Positions 36,827 through 45,009 of a DNA stretch of 46,267 nucleotides are shown in pieces. Location of the stretch: NCBI GenBank assembly GCA_903930585.1, contig CAIYZD010000123.1:1-46267 (forward strand), in the 5' to 3' direction. The notes under the pieces were generated by a model. That model was given only the letters and a program-made list of their open reading frames with translations, had not been told where the DNA came from and ran no database searches. Each line of letters starts with the position of its first letter. The first letter of the stretch is position 1. This stretch comes from an uncultured Geobacteraceae bacterium (GTDB lineage: Bacteria > Desulfobacterota > Desulfuromonadia > Geobacterales > Pseudopelobacteraceae). A program made the translations under genes and the position numbers.

Positions 36827-37816
36827 GTGGCTGCAATGGAAAAAATCCTTTCTAAGGCGGAGATTGAAGCGCTGCTTAATGCTGTCTTCGAGGGACGCAT
36901 AGAACCGGAAAAGGAACTTTCTAAAGCGGAGGGATCGATCGAGACGTATGATCTTATCAACTCTGACGCCCATAAAGGCTTCGTTCCGAATCTTGATATT
37001 ATCTACGACAGCTTTATCCGTTACAACCGCGTCAATCTTTCCAACCGCCTGCGAAAATCGGTGGAAATAAAGAAAATTGGAGCCCGATCATATAAATTCG
37101 ACGATTTTCTCCAGACGCTGCCGTCACCGGTATGCATGGGCATTTTTAAGATTGAGCCGTTAAAAGGCGCCGCCCTGATTTCGTTCGACAGCACGCTGGT
37201 GCTGTCGCTGGTTGACAGTCTCCTCGGCGGGACCGGAAGCGCTAAGGTCCCGATTGCCAATCGCATGTTCACCTCAATCGAGGTGCGTCTGATGGAAAAG
37301 ATCGTAGGAGACGCTCTGCAGGATCTTGAAAAAGCCTGGGCGCCTCTCTATGCAACACATATGAGCCTGTTGCGGATGGAAATGAACCCGCGTCTGGTTA
37401 ATATCGTCCCTCCCGAATACCAGATTGTAACAATGACTCTCAAGATCCAGATTGATGATGTGTCCGGCAATATGATGTTTGCTGTGCCGTTCATGACAAT
37501 CGATCCGATTCGGGACAAGCTAAAGACCGGGATGCAGTTCGACTTGATGGCAATCGACCCGCAGTGGTCGTTCCGCCTGTCAAACGAAATACTGGAAGCA
37601 CCTATGGAGGCCGCTGTCGAAATGGGAAATGCCAGCATTACATTGCGCGAACTGCTGGATTTGGCCCCAGGCGATACTATAATGCTTGACCAGGCTTGTT
37701 CGAGTGAAATGATTGTCAAGATTGAAGGGGTACCCAAGTATTTTGGTATTCCAGGAGTCAAACATGGCAATAAAGCAATCCAGATCAGCAAGATTTGTAA
37801 CACGAGGGGGCAGTAG
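36827..37816 (+). CDS. fliM: Flagellar motor switch protein FliM
   Basis: A 329-residue C-ring protein that receives phosphorylated CheY and sets rotation direction. The N-terminal EKILSKAEIEALLNAV differs slightly from the classical LSQ(D/E)EIDALL CheY-binding peptide but is in place. The middle CheC-like domain includes VDSLLGGTGSAKV and MRMEMNPRLVNIVPPEYQI-type sequence, and the C-terminal SpoA domain binds FliN. The frame starts with GTG 36827; ATG 36836 is an alternative. Its stop overlaps the fliN start by one base. Confidence 0.95.
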   Translation: MAAMEKILSKAEIEALLNAVFEGRIEPEKELSKAEGSIETYDLINSDAHKGFVPNLDIIYDSFIRYNRVNLSNRLRKSVEIKKIGARSYKFDDFLQTLPSPVCMGIFKIEPLKGAALISFDSTLVLSLVDSLLGGTGSAKVPIANRMFTSIEVRLMEKIVGDALQDLEKAWAPLYATHMSLLRMEMNPRLVNIVPPEYQIVTMTLKIQIDDVSGNMMFAVPFMTIDPIRDKLKTGMQFDLMAIDPQWSFRLSNEILEAPMEAAVEMGNASITLRELLDLAPGDTIMLDQACSSEMIVKIEGVPKYFGIPGVKHGNKAIQISKICNTRGQ

Positions 37817-38106
37817 TGAGTGATACGCCTGAAGATTTACTTGACAAGAAGAACCTTGATTTCATCCTTGACATTCCCTTGCAGGTAACCGTTGAACTCG
37901 GAAGAACCAAACTGCTGGTTAAGGATATTCTGCAATTAAACCAGGGGGCTGTTGTCGAATTAACCAAGCTGGCCGGCGAACCGCTGGATATTTTTGTTAA
38001 CTCCAAGCTGGTAGCTCGCGGTGAAGCGGTTGTTGTTAACGAAAAATTCGGTGTCCGTCTGGTGGATATCGTCACTCCTAACGAGCGGGTGGAGAAAATT
38101 CTGTGA
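37816..38106 (+). CDS. fliN: Flagellar motor switch protein FliN
   Basis: A 96-residue SpoA-domain C-ring protein: LDFILDIPLQVTVELGRTKL, VVELTKLAGEPLDIFVNSKLVARGEAVVVNEKFG and VRLVDIV match the family closely. It lacks the N-terminal extension of longer FliN/FliY proteins. The start is GTG with GAGGGGG upstream, and its end overlaps fliO as GTGA. Confidence 0.96.
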   Translation: MSDTPEDLLDKKNLDFILDIPLQVTVELGRTKLLVKDILQLNQGAVVELTKLAGEPLDIFVNSKLVARGEAVVVNEKFGVRLVDIVTPNERVEKIL

Positions 38107-38522
38107 AAAGTGCGGCCTCCGCGCTACTTCTCTTCCTACCAACCTTAGCGTCGGCTGCTGACAACTCCGGACAGGAGTTCAGTTTTCTGGCAAGTTTTCT
38201 GCAGATGATCGCAGCACTGGCTCTTGTCGTCGGCCTTATCCTGATTACCTGGCATTTTTCCAGCAAACTTATGAACGGTTTGCCGGTCGGGCGGCAGTTG
38301 CTCTCAAAGCATATCCGTTTGATAGAGACCCGCTATCTGGGACCGAAAAAATCCTTGATACTCATTGAGGTCGGTGGAGAATACCTGCTGCTGTCAAACA
38401 GCGAAACCGGCCTGACCTTAATCAAACAGATCAACATGCTTGAAGAGATTGAAGTCATGGAAGAGAAGCGTGAACAGAGCAGCTTTGCCACCCTTCTGGC
38501 TCGTTTAAGGCACACATCATGA
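38103..38522 (+). CDS. fliO: Flagellar biosynthetic protein FliO
   Basis: A 139-residue membrane protein that helps assemble the FliP ring of the export gate. It has a cleavable-looking signal (ASALLLFLPTLASAA), one transmembrane helix (LQMIAALALVVGLILITWHF, about 37-56), then a small cytoplasmic FliO domain (IRLIETRYLGPKKSLILIEVGGEYLLL). It starts with GTG overlapping fliN and ends overlapping fliP by 4 bases. Confidence 0.9.
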   Translation: MKSAASALLLFLPTLASAADNSGQEFSFLASFLQMIAALALVVGLILITWHFSSKLMNGLPVGRQLLSKHIRLIETRYLGPKKSLILIEVGGEYLLLSNSETGLTLIKQINMLEEIEVMEEKREQSSFATLLARLRHTS

Positions 38523-39286
38523 TCACTAGGCACCTTACAAAACGCAGCTTCATTCTCGGCCTGACGGTTATCCTGTTGCTGGCGGGTGCCATGGCATCGG
38601 CAGAACCACTTCCGTTCCCGTCACTCAATATCGGAGTCGGCTCAGCTACCAAGCCGAATGATGTTGCGGTAACGGTTCAGATATTCCTGCTGATGACGAT
38701 CATGTCGCTCGCACCGGGGCTGCTGATCATGACGACTTCATTTACCCGCATATCGGTCGTACTTTCGTTTCTGCGTACCGCGATGGGTACACAGGCGGCT
38801 CCTTCCAACCAGATTATTTTATCGCTATCAATGTTTTTAACGTTTTTTATCATGACGCCGGTCTGGCAGCAGATTAACAAGGACGCGTACCAGCCCTGGA
38901 AGGCACAGCAGATAAGCCAGGAACAGGCCATGGAACGCGCTGTCAAACCCGTTCGAACATTCATGCTGTCCCAAACACGTGAGAAGGATCTGGCACTGTT
39001 CGTAAGCCTGTCCAAGCTGGAACGGCCGAAGAATGCCGAAGGTATCCCGACTCTTACCATTATTCCCGCGTTCATGATTTCTGAACTGAGGACCGCTTTT
39101 CAGATCGGATTCCTGATCTATATCCCTTTTATTGTTGTCGATATGGTTGTAGCATCGGTTCTGATGTCGATGGGGATGATGATGCTTCCTCCCGTCATGA
39201 TATCGCTCCCGTTCAAAATCCTGCTCTTCGTGTTGGTAGATGGCTGGGGTCTTGTAATCAGCTCGCTCGTTAAAAGCTTTGGATAG
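38519..39286 (+). CDS. fliP: Flagellar type III export gate protein FliP
   Basis: A 255-residue polytopic protein of the FliPQR export gate. A signal peptide (about 1-29, ending AGAMASA) is followed by the periplasmic start LPFPSLNIGVGSA. The core has MSLAPGLLIMTTSFTRISVV, LRTAMGTQAAPSNQI, FKIGF-type helices and FPKILLFVLVDGW-type ending (here PFKILLFVLVDGWGLVISSL). Length and motifs are standard. The start overlaps fliO as ATGA. Confidence 0.97.
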   Translation: MITRHLTKRSFILGLTVILLLAGAMASAEPLPFPSLNIGVGSATKPNDVAVTVQIFLLMTIMSLAPGLLIMTTSFTRISVVLSFLRTAMGTQAAPSNQIILSLSMFLTFFIMTPVWQQINKDAYQPWKAQQISQEQAMERAVKPVRTFMLSQTREKDLALFVSLSKLERPKNAEGIPTLTIIPAFMISELRTAFQIGFLIYIPFIVVDMVVASVLMSMGMMMLPPVMISLPFKILLFVLVDGWGLVISSLVKSFG

Positions 39287-39296
39287 GTGAAACAAC

Positions 39297-39566
39297 ATGA
39301 CTCCCGAATTAGTCGTTCAGCTTGCCCGGCGCAGTTTTGAAGTAACCCTGATGCTGGCTGCTCCGCTCCTGATCGCCAGCCTGATTATCGGTCTCATAAT
39401 CAGTATTTTCCAGGCTGTAACCTCAATCAATGAGGCGACACTCGCCTTTGTCCCGAAAATTATTGCTGTCATGGTTGCCATGATCATTTTTTTCCCTTGG
39501 ATGATGAGCTACATGAGTGATTTTACCCGAGAGATTTATTCGTTCATAGCTACCATGAGGCGCTAG
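39297..39566 (+). CDS. fliQ: Flagellar export gate protein FliQ
   Basis: An 89-residue protein with two transmembrane helices. The conserved core LLIASLIIGLIISIFQAVTS, INEATLAFVPKI and FFPWMMSYM identifies FliQ. It lies 10 bases after fliP and 6 before fliR. Confidence 0.97.
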   Translation: MTPELVVQLARRSFEVTLMLAAPLLIASLIIGLIISIFQAVTSINEATLAFVPKIIAVMVAMIIFFPWMMSYMSDFTREIYSFIATMRR

Positions 39567-39572
39567 CCTCAC

Positions 39573-40367
39573 ATGTTTCCGCTACTCCCCTTTCCATCTC
39601 CTCGCGAAGTCATTTTCTTTATGCTGGTGCTCAGTCGCGTTGCAGGCATTTTCGCCGCCCTTCCGGTGTTCGGCGGACGTCGGATGCCGGCCCGCATCAA
39701 GGCGGTTGTTGTGTTGATGATTACCCTGGTCTGTTTCCCGACACTATCGGTAGCGCTTCCTCAGATACCGTCCGACGCATTTGGCCTTGCGCTGCTGGCA
39801 TTCGGAGAAGTCATGGTCGGGTTGACGCTGGCATTTATAACGCAGATCATTTTTGCAGCGATCGAATTCAGCGGCCAAATTATCGGCATGCAGATGGGAC
39901 TTACCATCTCATCGATACTGGACCCGTCCCAAGGGACACAAACACAGCTCATGTCGGTTATTCAGACCCTGTTTGCAACGCTGATGTTCCTGTCGCTTAA
40001 TATTCACCATATGTTCATCCGTGCCATTATGGACAGTTTCAAGGTCATCCCGCTCGGCGGATGGCGTCTTAGCGGGGAATTGACTAATATGCTTGTTATG
40101 CGAACAGCTGACATTTTTATCATCGGAATAAGGCTGGCCGCACCCGTCATGGTGGCACTGCTCCTGACAACCATTGCGCTTGGCATTATGGCCCGCGCCT
40201 TTCCGCAGATGAATATCTTTATGATCAGCATGCCGCTCAACATCGGCCTGGGGCTGGTAATACTCGGAATGACGCTGACTATTTTCTTCCATGTTCTTCA
40301 GGTAGCGTTCGGGAATCTTTCCTCTCAGATAGAGGCACTTTTCCGGCTCATGGCAAAGGGGGGATGA
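39573..40367 (+). CDS. fliR: Flagellar export gate protein FliR
   Basis: A 264-residue membrane protein with six or so transmembrane helices. Family signatures include LVLSRVAGIFAALPVFGGRRMPAR, GEVMVGLTLAFITQI, GQIIGMQMGLTISSILDP and MNIFMISMPLNIGLGL. One copy joins five FliP and four FliQ in the export gate. Its TGA lies within an ATGA and just before flhB, whose start is abnormal. Confidence 0.97.
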   Translation: MFPLLPFPSPREVIFFMLVLSRVAGIFAALPVFGGRRMPARIKAVVVLMITLVCFPTLSVALPQIPSDAFGLALLAFGEVMVGLTLAFITQIIFAAIEFSGQIIGMQMGLTISSILDPSQGTQTQLMSVIQTLFATLMFLSLNIHHMFIRAIMDSFKVIPLGGWRLSGELTNMLVMRTADIFIIGIRLAAPVMVALLLTTIALGIMARAFPQMNIFMISMPLNIGLGLVILGMTLTIFFHVLQVAFGNLSSQIEALFRLMAKGG

Positions 40368-40370
40368 CCT

Positions 40371-41444
40371 ACGGCAGAGGATGTAGATAAACACTCCAAA
40401 ACAGAACAGCCAACAAGTAAAAGGCTCGATAAGTCGCGCGAAGACAGTCCGCCGCCGATGAGCCAAATGCTGACGTCGTCACTTACCCTCCTCTCGGGTA
40501 TTGTTTGCCTTTACGTCTTCGGCAGTTTCATGTTGGATGGCCTCAAACAGAATACCGTTAAAATATTGTCAACGATGGGCAATTTTGAACTGACGGAATC
40601 AAACCTCTACGTTCTGCTTCTCAAGCTGTTTGGCACGATTGTTCTGCTGATGGCGCCTCTGATAATAACAATTGTGAGTACTGCAGTACTTTCAAGTGTG
40701 ATACAGGACAACGGCAGACTTGAGTTCATGACGTCTCGACTGAAAGTAGATTTCAGCAAGCTGAGTCCCATGAAAGGTTTCGGGAGGTTGTTTAACAAGG
40801 ACGCCCTTGTCGAGATACTGAAATCGTTGCTGAAATTATCAGTAGTTGCCTGGATCGCCTACGGCGTGATGCGTGACGAAATGCAGAATATTACGTTTCT
40901 GGCAGAAGCCGATATTCAGACTATATTTACTTTTATCGGTCACATCGCTTTCAAGATCGTCACCCACACCTGCGGCATTATGATTGTACTTGGTCTGCTC
41001 GACATGCTTTACGTCAAATGGCGCTATACGGAAAATCTCAAAATGACCAAACAGGAGATTAAGGACGAGCATAAAGAGTCTGAGGGAAACCCGGAGACGA
41101 AGGGCAAAATCAAGAAGATGCAGTTTCAAATGGCTCGGCGCCGAATGACAAAAATAATCCCGCTTGCCGATGTGGTCATAACCAACCCGACACACTTTGC
41201 AGTAGCTCTTAAGTATGACCGCCAAAAGATGGCGGCCCCGATTGTTCTCGCCAAAGGGATGGATATCATGGCCGAGGCTATCAAGAAAATAGCCCGAGAA
41301 CATGGCATCACACTTGTTGAAAACCGGTTCCTGGCTCGTGAACTCTACGATCAGGTAAAAGAGAACGAGCCGATTCCTGAAGCACTTTATGCTGCTGTTG
41401 CCGAAGTATTGGCCTATGTCTACAAGTTGAAGGGCAAGGTGTAG
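40371..41444 (+). CDS. flhB: Flagellar export switch protein FlhB, with non-canonical ACG start or a start-proximal frameshift
   Basis: The 357-residue reading has the conserved cytosolic N-terminus AEDVDKHSKTEQPTSKRLDK, four transmembrane helices, and the cytoplasmic switch domain with the self-cleaving NPTH (about residue 272) in VVITNPTHFAVALKYD. No ATG, GTG or TTG lies in this frame between the fliR stop and an internal ATG at 40458. Starting at 40458 would delete the conserved N-terminus and leave 328 residues. ACG at 40371 has AAAGGGGGG seven bases upstream and gives (M)AEDVDKHSK. Alternatively ATG 40364 (ATGA with fliR) would be in frame if one base in ACCTACG were removed. FlhB controls the hook-to-filament switch together with FliK. 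Confidence 0.9.
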   Translation, partial: TAEDVDKHSKTEQPTSKRLDKSREDSPPPMSQMLTSSLTLLSGIVCLYVFGSFMLDGLKQNTVKILSTMGNFELTESNLYVLLLKLFGTIVLLMAPLIITIVSTAVLSSVIQDNGRLEFMTSRLKVDFSKLSPMKGFGRLFNKDALVEILKSLLKLSVVAWIAYGVMRDEMQNITFLAEADIQTIFTFIGHIAFKIVTHTCGIMIVLGLLDMLYVKWRYTENLKMTKQEIKDEHKESEGNPETKGKIKKMQFQMARRRMTKIIPLADVVITNPTHFAVALKYDRQKMAAPIVLAKGMDIMAEAIKKIAREHGITLVENRFLARELYDQVKENEPIPEALYAAVAEVLAYVYKLKGKV

Positions 41445-41462
41445 CGACAGGAAGTAATAAAA

Positions 41463-41486
41463 CGGGGAAAGGTTACCCTTTCCCCG
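41463..41486. terminator. Bidirectional terminator between flhB and fliC
   Basis: CGGGGAAAGG (41463-41472) pairs perfectly with CCTTTCCCCG (41477-41486) around a TTAC loop. On the minus strand TTTTATTA follows the stem, making a good intrinsic terminator for the flagellin gene. On the plus strand the following sequence is CGATTAAAT, so termination of the fli operon would be weaker. Confidence 0.75.
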
Positions 41487-41523
41487 CGATTAAATGGGAA
41501 CAAATTTCGACCTTCCATTACGA

Positions 41524-42339
41524 CTAGAAGAGTTTCAGTACCGACTGCGACGCTTGAGAAGAAAGGCTCAAAGCGGTGGTTCCCAATGACTGACGGGTCT
41601 GGAGCGCCAGCATGTTTGCACCCTCCTGATTCATGTCGGCCAGGGTCAGATTGTCGGCGCCGGTCTGGAGCGTGTTGATCATCTGTGTGGTGAAGTCCTG
41701 ACGGGTTGTGATAACGGACAGGTTGCTGGCCAGGGTTGAAGATTTGGAACGCAGGGTGGTCAATGCGTTCTCCATGTTGAACATTGCCTGAGTAGCATTT
41801 GCAGAAGTATCCCATCCAGATGTTGAGGTAATACCGAGGGATCCCGCATCAGATGAAAAACCAGATATTGTCAGGTTGGCATCACCGGTGATCTGGCTGA
41901 ACTCGATGGAAAGCGTTCCGTTGGTCAGCAGGTTGGTACCACGGTAGCCCGAATCACTGGCGATCGTAGTAATCTGGCTCTGGATCTGAACAAACTGGCT
42001 TTCGTATGTAAGCTGGGACAAAGTATCGGACGTTGCAGACGCAGCGGCGGCAAGACCTTTGGCCGACTGGATCAGGGCGGTGATAGCCGTGATACCATTG
42101 TTCGCACTTTTGATCATCTGTACCGCCTCAGACATGCTGTCTTTACGGTCATTCAAGTCACTGGCGCGATTGGTAGCATTTTGTGCAGCAAAAAAGTTAG
42201 TCGGATTATCAAGTGCCGAGTTTACTTTTTTGCCGCTACTCAAACGGTCCTGGGTTTGAGTAACTTGTGAGGATGTTTTCTGGAGGGCAAGGAGATTATT
42301 CCTCATGCCCGACGTTAGAGAAATATCAGAGATCGCCAT
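41524..42339 (-). CDS. fliC: Flagellin (compact, 271 residues)
   Basis: A short flagellin in which the D0/D1 regions dominate. The N-terminal part (ISDISLTSGMRNNLLALQKT, RLSSGKKVNSALDNPTNFFAA) and the C-terminal coiled coil (ANMLALQTRQSLGTTALSLSS, ending QSVLKLF) match flagellin, with only a small central domain (about residues 140-185). The N-terminal sequence departs from the usual MALVINTN type. AAGGAA precedes the ATG. It is monocistronic: a terminator follows and a strong hairpin precedes it. Confidence 0.9.
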   Translation of the reverse strand: MAISDISLTSGMRNNLLALQKTSSQVTQTQDRLSSGKKVNSALDNPTNFFAAQNATNRASDLNDRKDSMSEAVQMIKSANNGITAITALIQSAKGLAAAASATSDTLSQLTYESQFVQIQSQITTIASDSGYRGTNLLTNGTLSIEFSQITGDANLTISGFSSDAGSLGITSTSGWDTSANATQAMFNMENALTTLRSKSSTLASNLSVITTRQDFTTQMINTLQTGADNLTLADMNQEGANMLALQTRQSLGTTALSLSSQASQSVLKLF

Positions 42340-42453
42340 AGGTTATTGTTCCTTTCGGAGTTGTCCGGATAACCGGTTGGATTTTTTACCTGGTCGTAGT
42401 TGTTTTCAGCCTGTTCTATACCTTTGGTGCAAATACGAGCACTGAACATCCTA

Positions 42454-42489
42454 CAGTTCCACCCTTTTTGCGAAAAAAGGGTGGAACTG
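42454..42489. repeat. Perfect 16-bp stem-loop between flgE and fliC
   Basis: CAGTTCCACCCTTTTT (42454-42469) and its exact complement (42474-42489) flank a GCGA loop. It begins 13 bases after the flgE stop codon. There is no T-run after the stem on either strand, but the stem itself is A/T-rich near the loop. It may stop or process the flgE transcript, or shield its 3' end. Confidence 0.7.
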
Positions 42490-42502
42490 CGCTACTGAAT
42501 GA

Positions 42503-43828
42503 TTACCGGACAAGGTTTAAAACGTCCTGGGTCATCTGATCAGACGTTGTAATCGTCTTCGAGTTGGCAGAATACGCTCTCTGGGTAACGATCATCTGCA
42601 CCATCTGGGCTGCCATATCGACATTGCTCTGCTCCAGTGAGTTCGAAGAAATCTTTTCGCTGGTGCCGTTTGCCGAGTTGCTCGTGGTGGTGAAGGCGGC
42701 GGTCGGTACGCCGGCTTTCAATGTTGCCTTGTAAAGCGACCCGCCTACTTTTTCAAGTGCGCTTGAATCGGCAGGTGTTATGAGGGCAAGGCGCTGTGCG
42801 GTCAGGGAGTTCGACGTTGTGTTGGGGATACCCTGTTGCCCGGACGCATTGTAGAAAAACGAGCTGAGGCCATCCTGCCCTTTATAGGTGATAAGGCCGT
42901 TTGAATCTATTTTGGAAATACTCCCGAAGGCCAACCCCTGCTGTTTGCTAACTGCTGCGTAGCCGGACAGACTTGCTGCTGTATCGCCATTCAGTTCTGT
43001 ATTCATTCCGGTAATCGTTGCTGCGCTGACGACTGTGGCCGCTGCCGTGGCGGCAGCCTGCAGTGCCGCATAGGCAGAGAGGAGTGACGTGTGAGCATCC
43101 TTGGCGGTTGATCCGGTCTGCGAGGCTTGCAAAACGGCGTTTTTAGTGGTTGCACCGGTGCCATCGGTTGGTGCCGGAATAACAGTAGTACCGGTGGAGT
43201 CGATGCCGAGGGCTTTGGCGGTGGCATCCAGTAAAGCCTGGGCATTTGTTTGCGACACACTGCCGGTCGGCATCAAATTAATGACGGTCTGAATTGAGTT
43301 AATGTCCGTAGTTATATCGGCGATGGCTGTCGCGATTGTGCCTCCGGTATTGTAATTTTGAGCGGCTGCCTGGATGTTTTGTGCATTGTCGCTGAACTGG
43401 ATCGGGTTACCCTGCGTATCTAGTACCTGGTAGCCATCTGCATTGGTCAGATACAGATTCGAATCGAGACGAAATGCACCGGCCTTGCTGAGCAGCGCGG
43501 CGCTCTGGTCGATTGGAGCGGTTTGGCTCGGATCTTTCATGGCAAAGAAGCTGTTGCCCGTAATTGCCAGGTCGGTGACAACTTCGGTGGTTGCAAAAGA
43601 GCTCTGGGTGAACATGTTGTCGATCTTCTGAATCTGGGTACCGCGACCAACCTGTGAAGCGCTGTAGGAGTTGGTGACGCTTGTGGACAGCATGTCGGAA
43701 AATTCAATACGACCGCTTTTAAAACCGATGGTGTTGACGTTGGCGAGATTGTTGCCGATTACGTTCATTCCGTCTGCATTAGCCAAGAGGCCGGTTACGC
43801 CTGTGTACATCGCTGATGTGATACTCAT
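42503..43828 (-). CDS. flgE: Flagellar hook protein FlgE
   Basis: A 441-residue hook subunit. The N-terminal flagellar rod/hook domain (MSITSAMYTGVTGLLANADG, MNVIGNNLANVNTIGFKSGRIEFSDM) and C-terminal domain (SNSLEQSNVDMAAQMVQMIVTQRAYSANSKTITTSDQMTQD) are canonical. FlgE-type sequence KTFLxxADGYQVL-like (YLTNADGYQVLDTQGNPI) follows. A central ~130-residue Ala/Thr-rich helical-looking segment (DITTDINSIQTVINL to SGYAAVSKQQ) replaces or extends the usual beta-rich domain. The start at 43828 has AAGGAGG; the longer frame to 43885 is rejected. Confidence 0.9.
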   Translation of the reverse strand: MSITSAMYTGVTGLLANADGMNVIGNNLANVNTIGFKSGRIEFSDMLSTSVTNSYSASQVGRGTQIQKIDNMFTQSSFATTEVVTDLAITGNSFFAMKDPSQTAPIDQSAALLSKAGAFRLDSNLYLTNADGYQVLDTQGNPIQFSDNAQNIQAAAQNYNTGGTIATAIADITTDINSIQTVINLMPTGSVSQTNAQALLDATAKALGIDSTGTTVIPAPTDGTGATTKNAVLQASQTGSTAKDAHTSLLSAYAALQAAATAAATVVSAATITGMNTELNGDTAASLSGYAAVSKQQGLAFGSISKIDSNGLITYKGQDGLSSFFYNASGQQGIPNTTSNSLTAQRLALITPADSSALEKVGGSLYKATLKAGVPTAAFTTTSNSANGTSEKISSNSLEQSNVDMAAQMVQMIVTQRAYSANSKTITTSDQMTQDVLNLVR

Positions 43829-43861
43829 TGTGTTGCCTCCTTGTGTTGTTTGTGGGTTGTG

Positions 43862-43914
43862 AGGGACGCGTCTGTCGGTCGGCATCCCTGGGCTTCCTCA
43901 CGGAGGGCCAGCCC
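43862..43914 (-). promoter_or_regulatory. Structured leader of flgE with two tandem hairpins
   Basis: On the minus-strand RNA, GGGCU (43914-43910) pairs with AGCCC (43894-43890) around an inner CCUC/GAGG stem. AGGGAUGC (43889-43882) pairs with GCGUCCCU (43869-43862) with one G-U pair. The two stems abut each other and end about 30 bases before the flgE ATG. The pattern does not match the c-di-GMP riboswitch consensus I know. Confidence 0.4.
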
Positions 43915-43926
43915 TGTTCGTTGTTG

Positions 43927-44313
43927 TCAGATAACTACTGCCGAGTCAATATTGGTAAAAACGTTGCCTTTCATTTGTGACCGGTCCATGGCTGTTACCA
44001 CTGTCCGATTCTTTACGCTGACTACCAGGGCCGCATCACCCATCATGACGAGCGATTCCTTGCCCCCCTTTTGCGCCACACTGTTAACCGCACCTTCAAG
44101 GTTGGCGATATCGCTGGCTGAAAAGGAAATGTTGCGTGCCCGTAGTCTCTCCTGCGCATGTTGTGAGAACTTCACCTCCTGGGTCGGAATTTTCTGATCA
44201 AGTACTCTGGCAAACGGCGAATCCGATGTCTGACCGTTTACCTGTTTTTGTTGCTGTGGCCGTTCAATTCTTTCCGGCCTGATTGGATTTGGAAATAAAA
44301 TCGGGTCTATCAT
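43927..44313 (-). CDS. TIGR02530-type flagellar operon protein
   Basis: A 128-residue small protein found beside flgD and flgE in many flagellar operons (the flg_new family), role unknown. The signature VKFSQHAQERLRARNISFS is followed by IANLEGAVNSVAQKGGKESLVMMGDAALVVSVKNRTVVTAMD, which is the conserved core. A proline/glutamine-rich N-terminus precedes it. It lies 8 bases downstream of flgD and about 100 bases before flgE. Confidence 0.85.
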   Translation of the reverse strand: MIDPILFPNPIRPERIERPQQQKQVNGQTSDSPFARVLDQKIPTQEVKFSQHAQERLRARNISFSASDIANLEGAVNSVAQKGGKESLVMMGDAALVVSVKNRTVVTAMDRSQMKGNVFTNIDSAVVI

Positions 44314-44321
44314 TGCATTTT

Positions 44322-44990
44322 TTACCCTCCTGTCACACCTATAACGTCTGCCAAGTTAACCGTTGCCGAGCCGATCGTCAAAGCAGGGGTCGTTCCCGAA
44401 TATGATACACCGGTAACTTTTCCTGACGTGTATGGTGTTGATGTTACAATTCTCCCATCTGATGTAGTTGCATTTACCGTAAAGGTGTACGTTCCGGCAG
44501 GCAGCTTTGAGCCGGAGCTGTCGGTGCCGTTCCAGGAAAGAGTCTGGTCGCCGGCGGTCAGCGTCCCCGTCGTTAACGTGTCGACTGTTTTTCCGTTTGC
44601 ATCGGCAATGGTGACCGTGGCGGAGTTGGCAGCAGATTCTAGATTAAAGAGCATGGTTGATGCCGTTGAGCCGTCAAACGGAACAGAGTTGCCGTTGGCT
44701 TTGATCGTTCCCCCAATAAAGCCCGCTGCCGACATTGCCGCCGAATTATTCTGCGCTGCCAGCAAATTCGTCAGATTGGTGTTGACATTATACGATTGCT
44801 CAACCTGTGTAATGCTTGACATTTGACTGAGAAGCTGGTCAGAACTCGTCGGGTTGAGTGGGTCCTGATTTTGCAACTGGGCCACAAATAATTTAAGAAA
44901 ATCGTCCTTGCCAAGCCCCATGGACGATTTCATGGATGCATCTGCCGCAGTTGTGTTGGTTGTTGCTGTTACACTGTTGATCATTCCCAT
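44322..44990 (-). CDS. flgD: Flagellar hook-capping (scaffold) protein FlgD
   Basis: A 222-residue hook cap that guides FlgE polymerisation and is later removed. The N-terminal signature GLGKDDFLKLFVAQLQNQDPLNP and SQMSSITQVEQS is exact for FlgD. The C-terminal half has the FlgD Ig-like/Tudor fold (TLSWNGTDSSGSKLPAGTYTF). It is followed closely by the TIGR02530-type gene and preceded by fliK at 19 bases. Confidence 0.95.
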   Translation of the reverse strand: MGMINSVTATTNTTAADASMKSSMGLGKDDFLKLFVAQLQNQDPLNPTSSDQLLSQMSSITQVEQSYNVNTNLTNLLAAQNNSAAMSAAGFIGGTIKANGNSVPFDGSTASTMLFNLESAANSATVTIADANGKTVDTLTTGTLTAGDQTLSWNGTDSSGSKLPAGTYTFTVNATTSDGRIVTSTPYTSGKVTGVSYSGTTPALTIGSATVNLADVIGVTGG

Positions 44991-45009
44991 CTGCTATCTC
45001 ACCTCACTT

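Noticed and set aside
42340-42440. Sigma-28 or sigma-54 promoter for flagellin
   Set aside because: Candidates such as TAAA...CCGGACAA and a TTTGCAC-type -12 match only partly; no convincing paired elements could be fixed by eye.
43862-43914. c-di-GMP riboswitch in the flgE leader
   Set aside because: The two hairpins lack the conserved tetraloop and internal bases of the GEMM consensus, so only a generic structured leader is reported.
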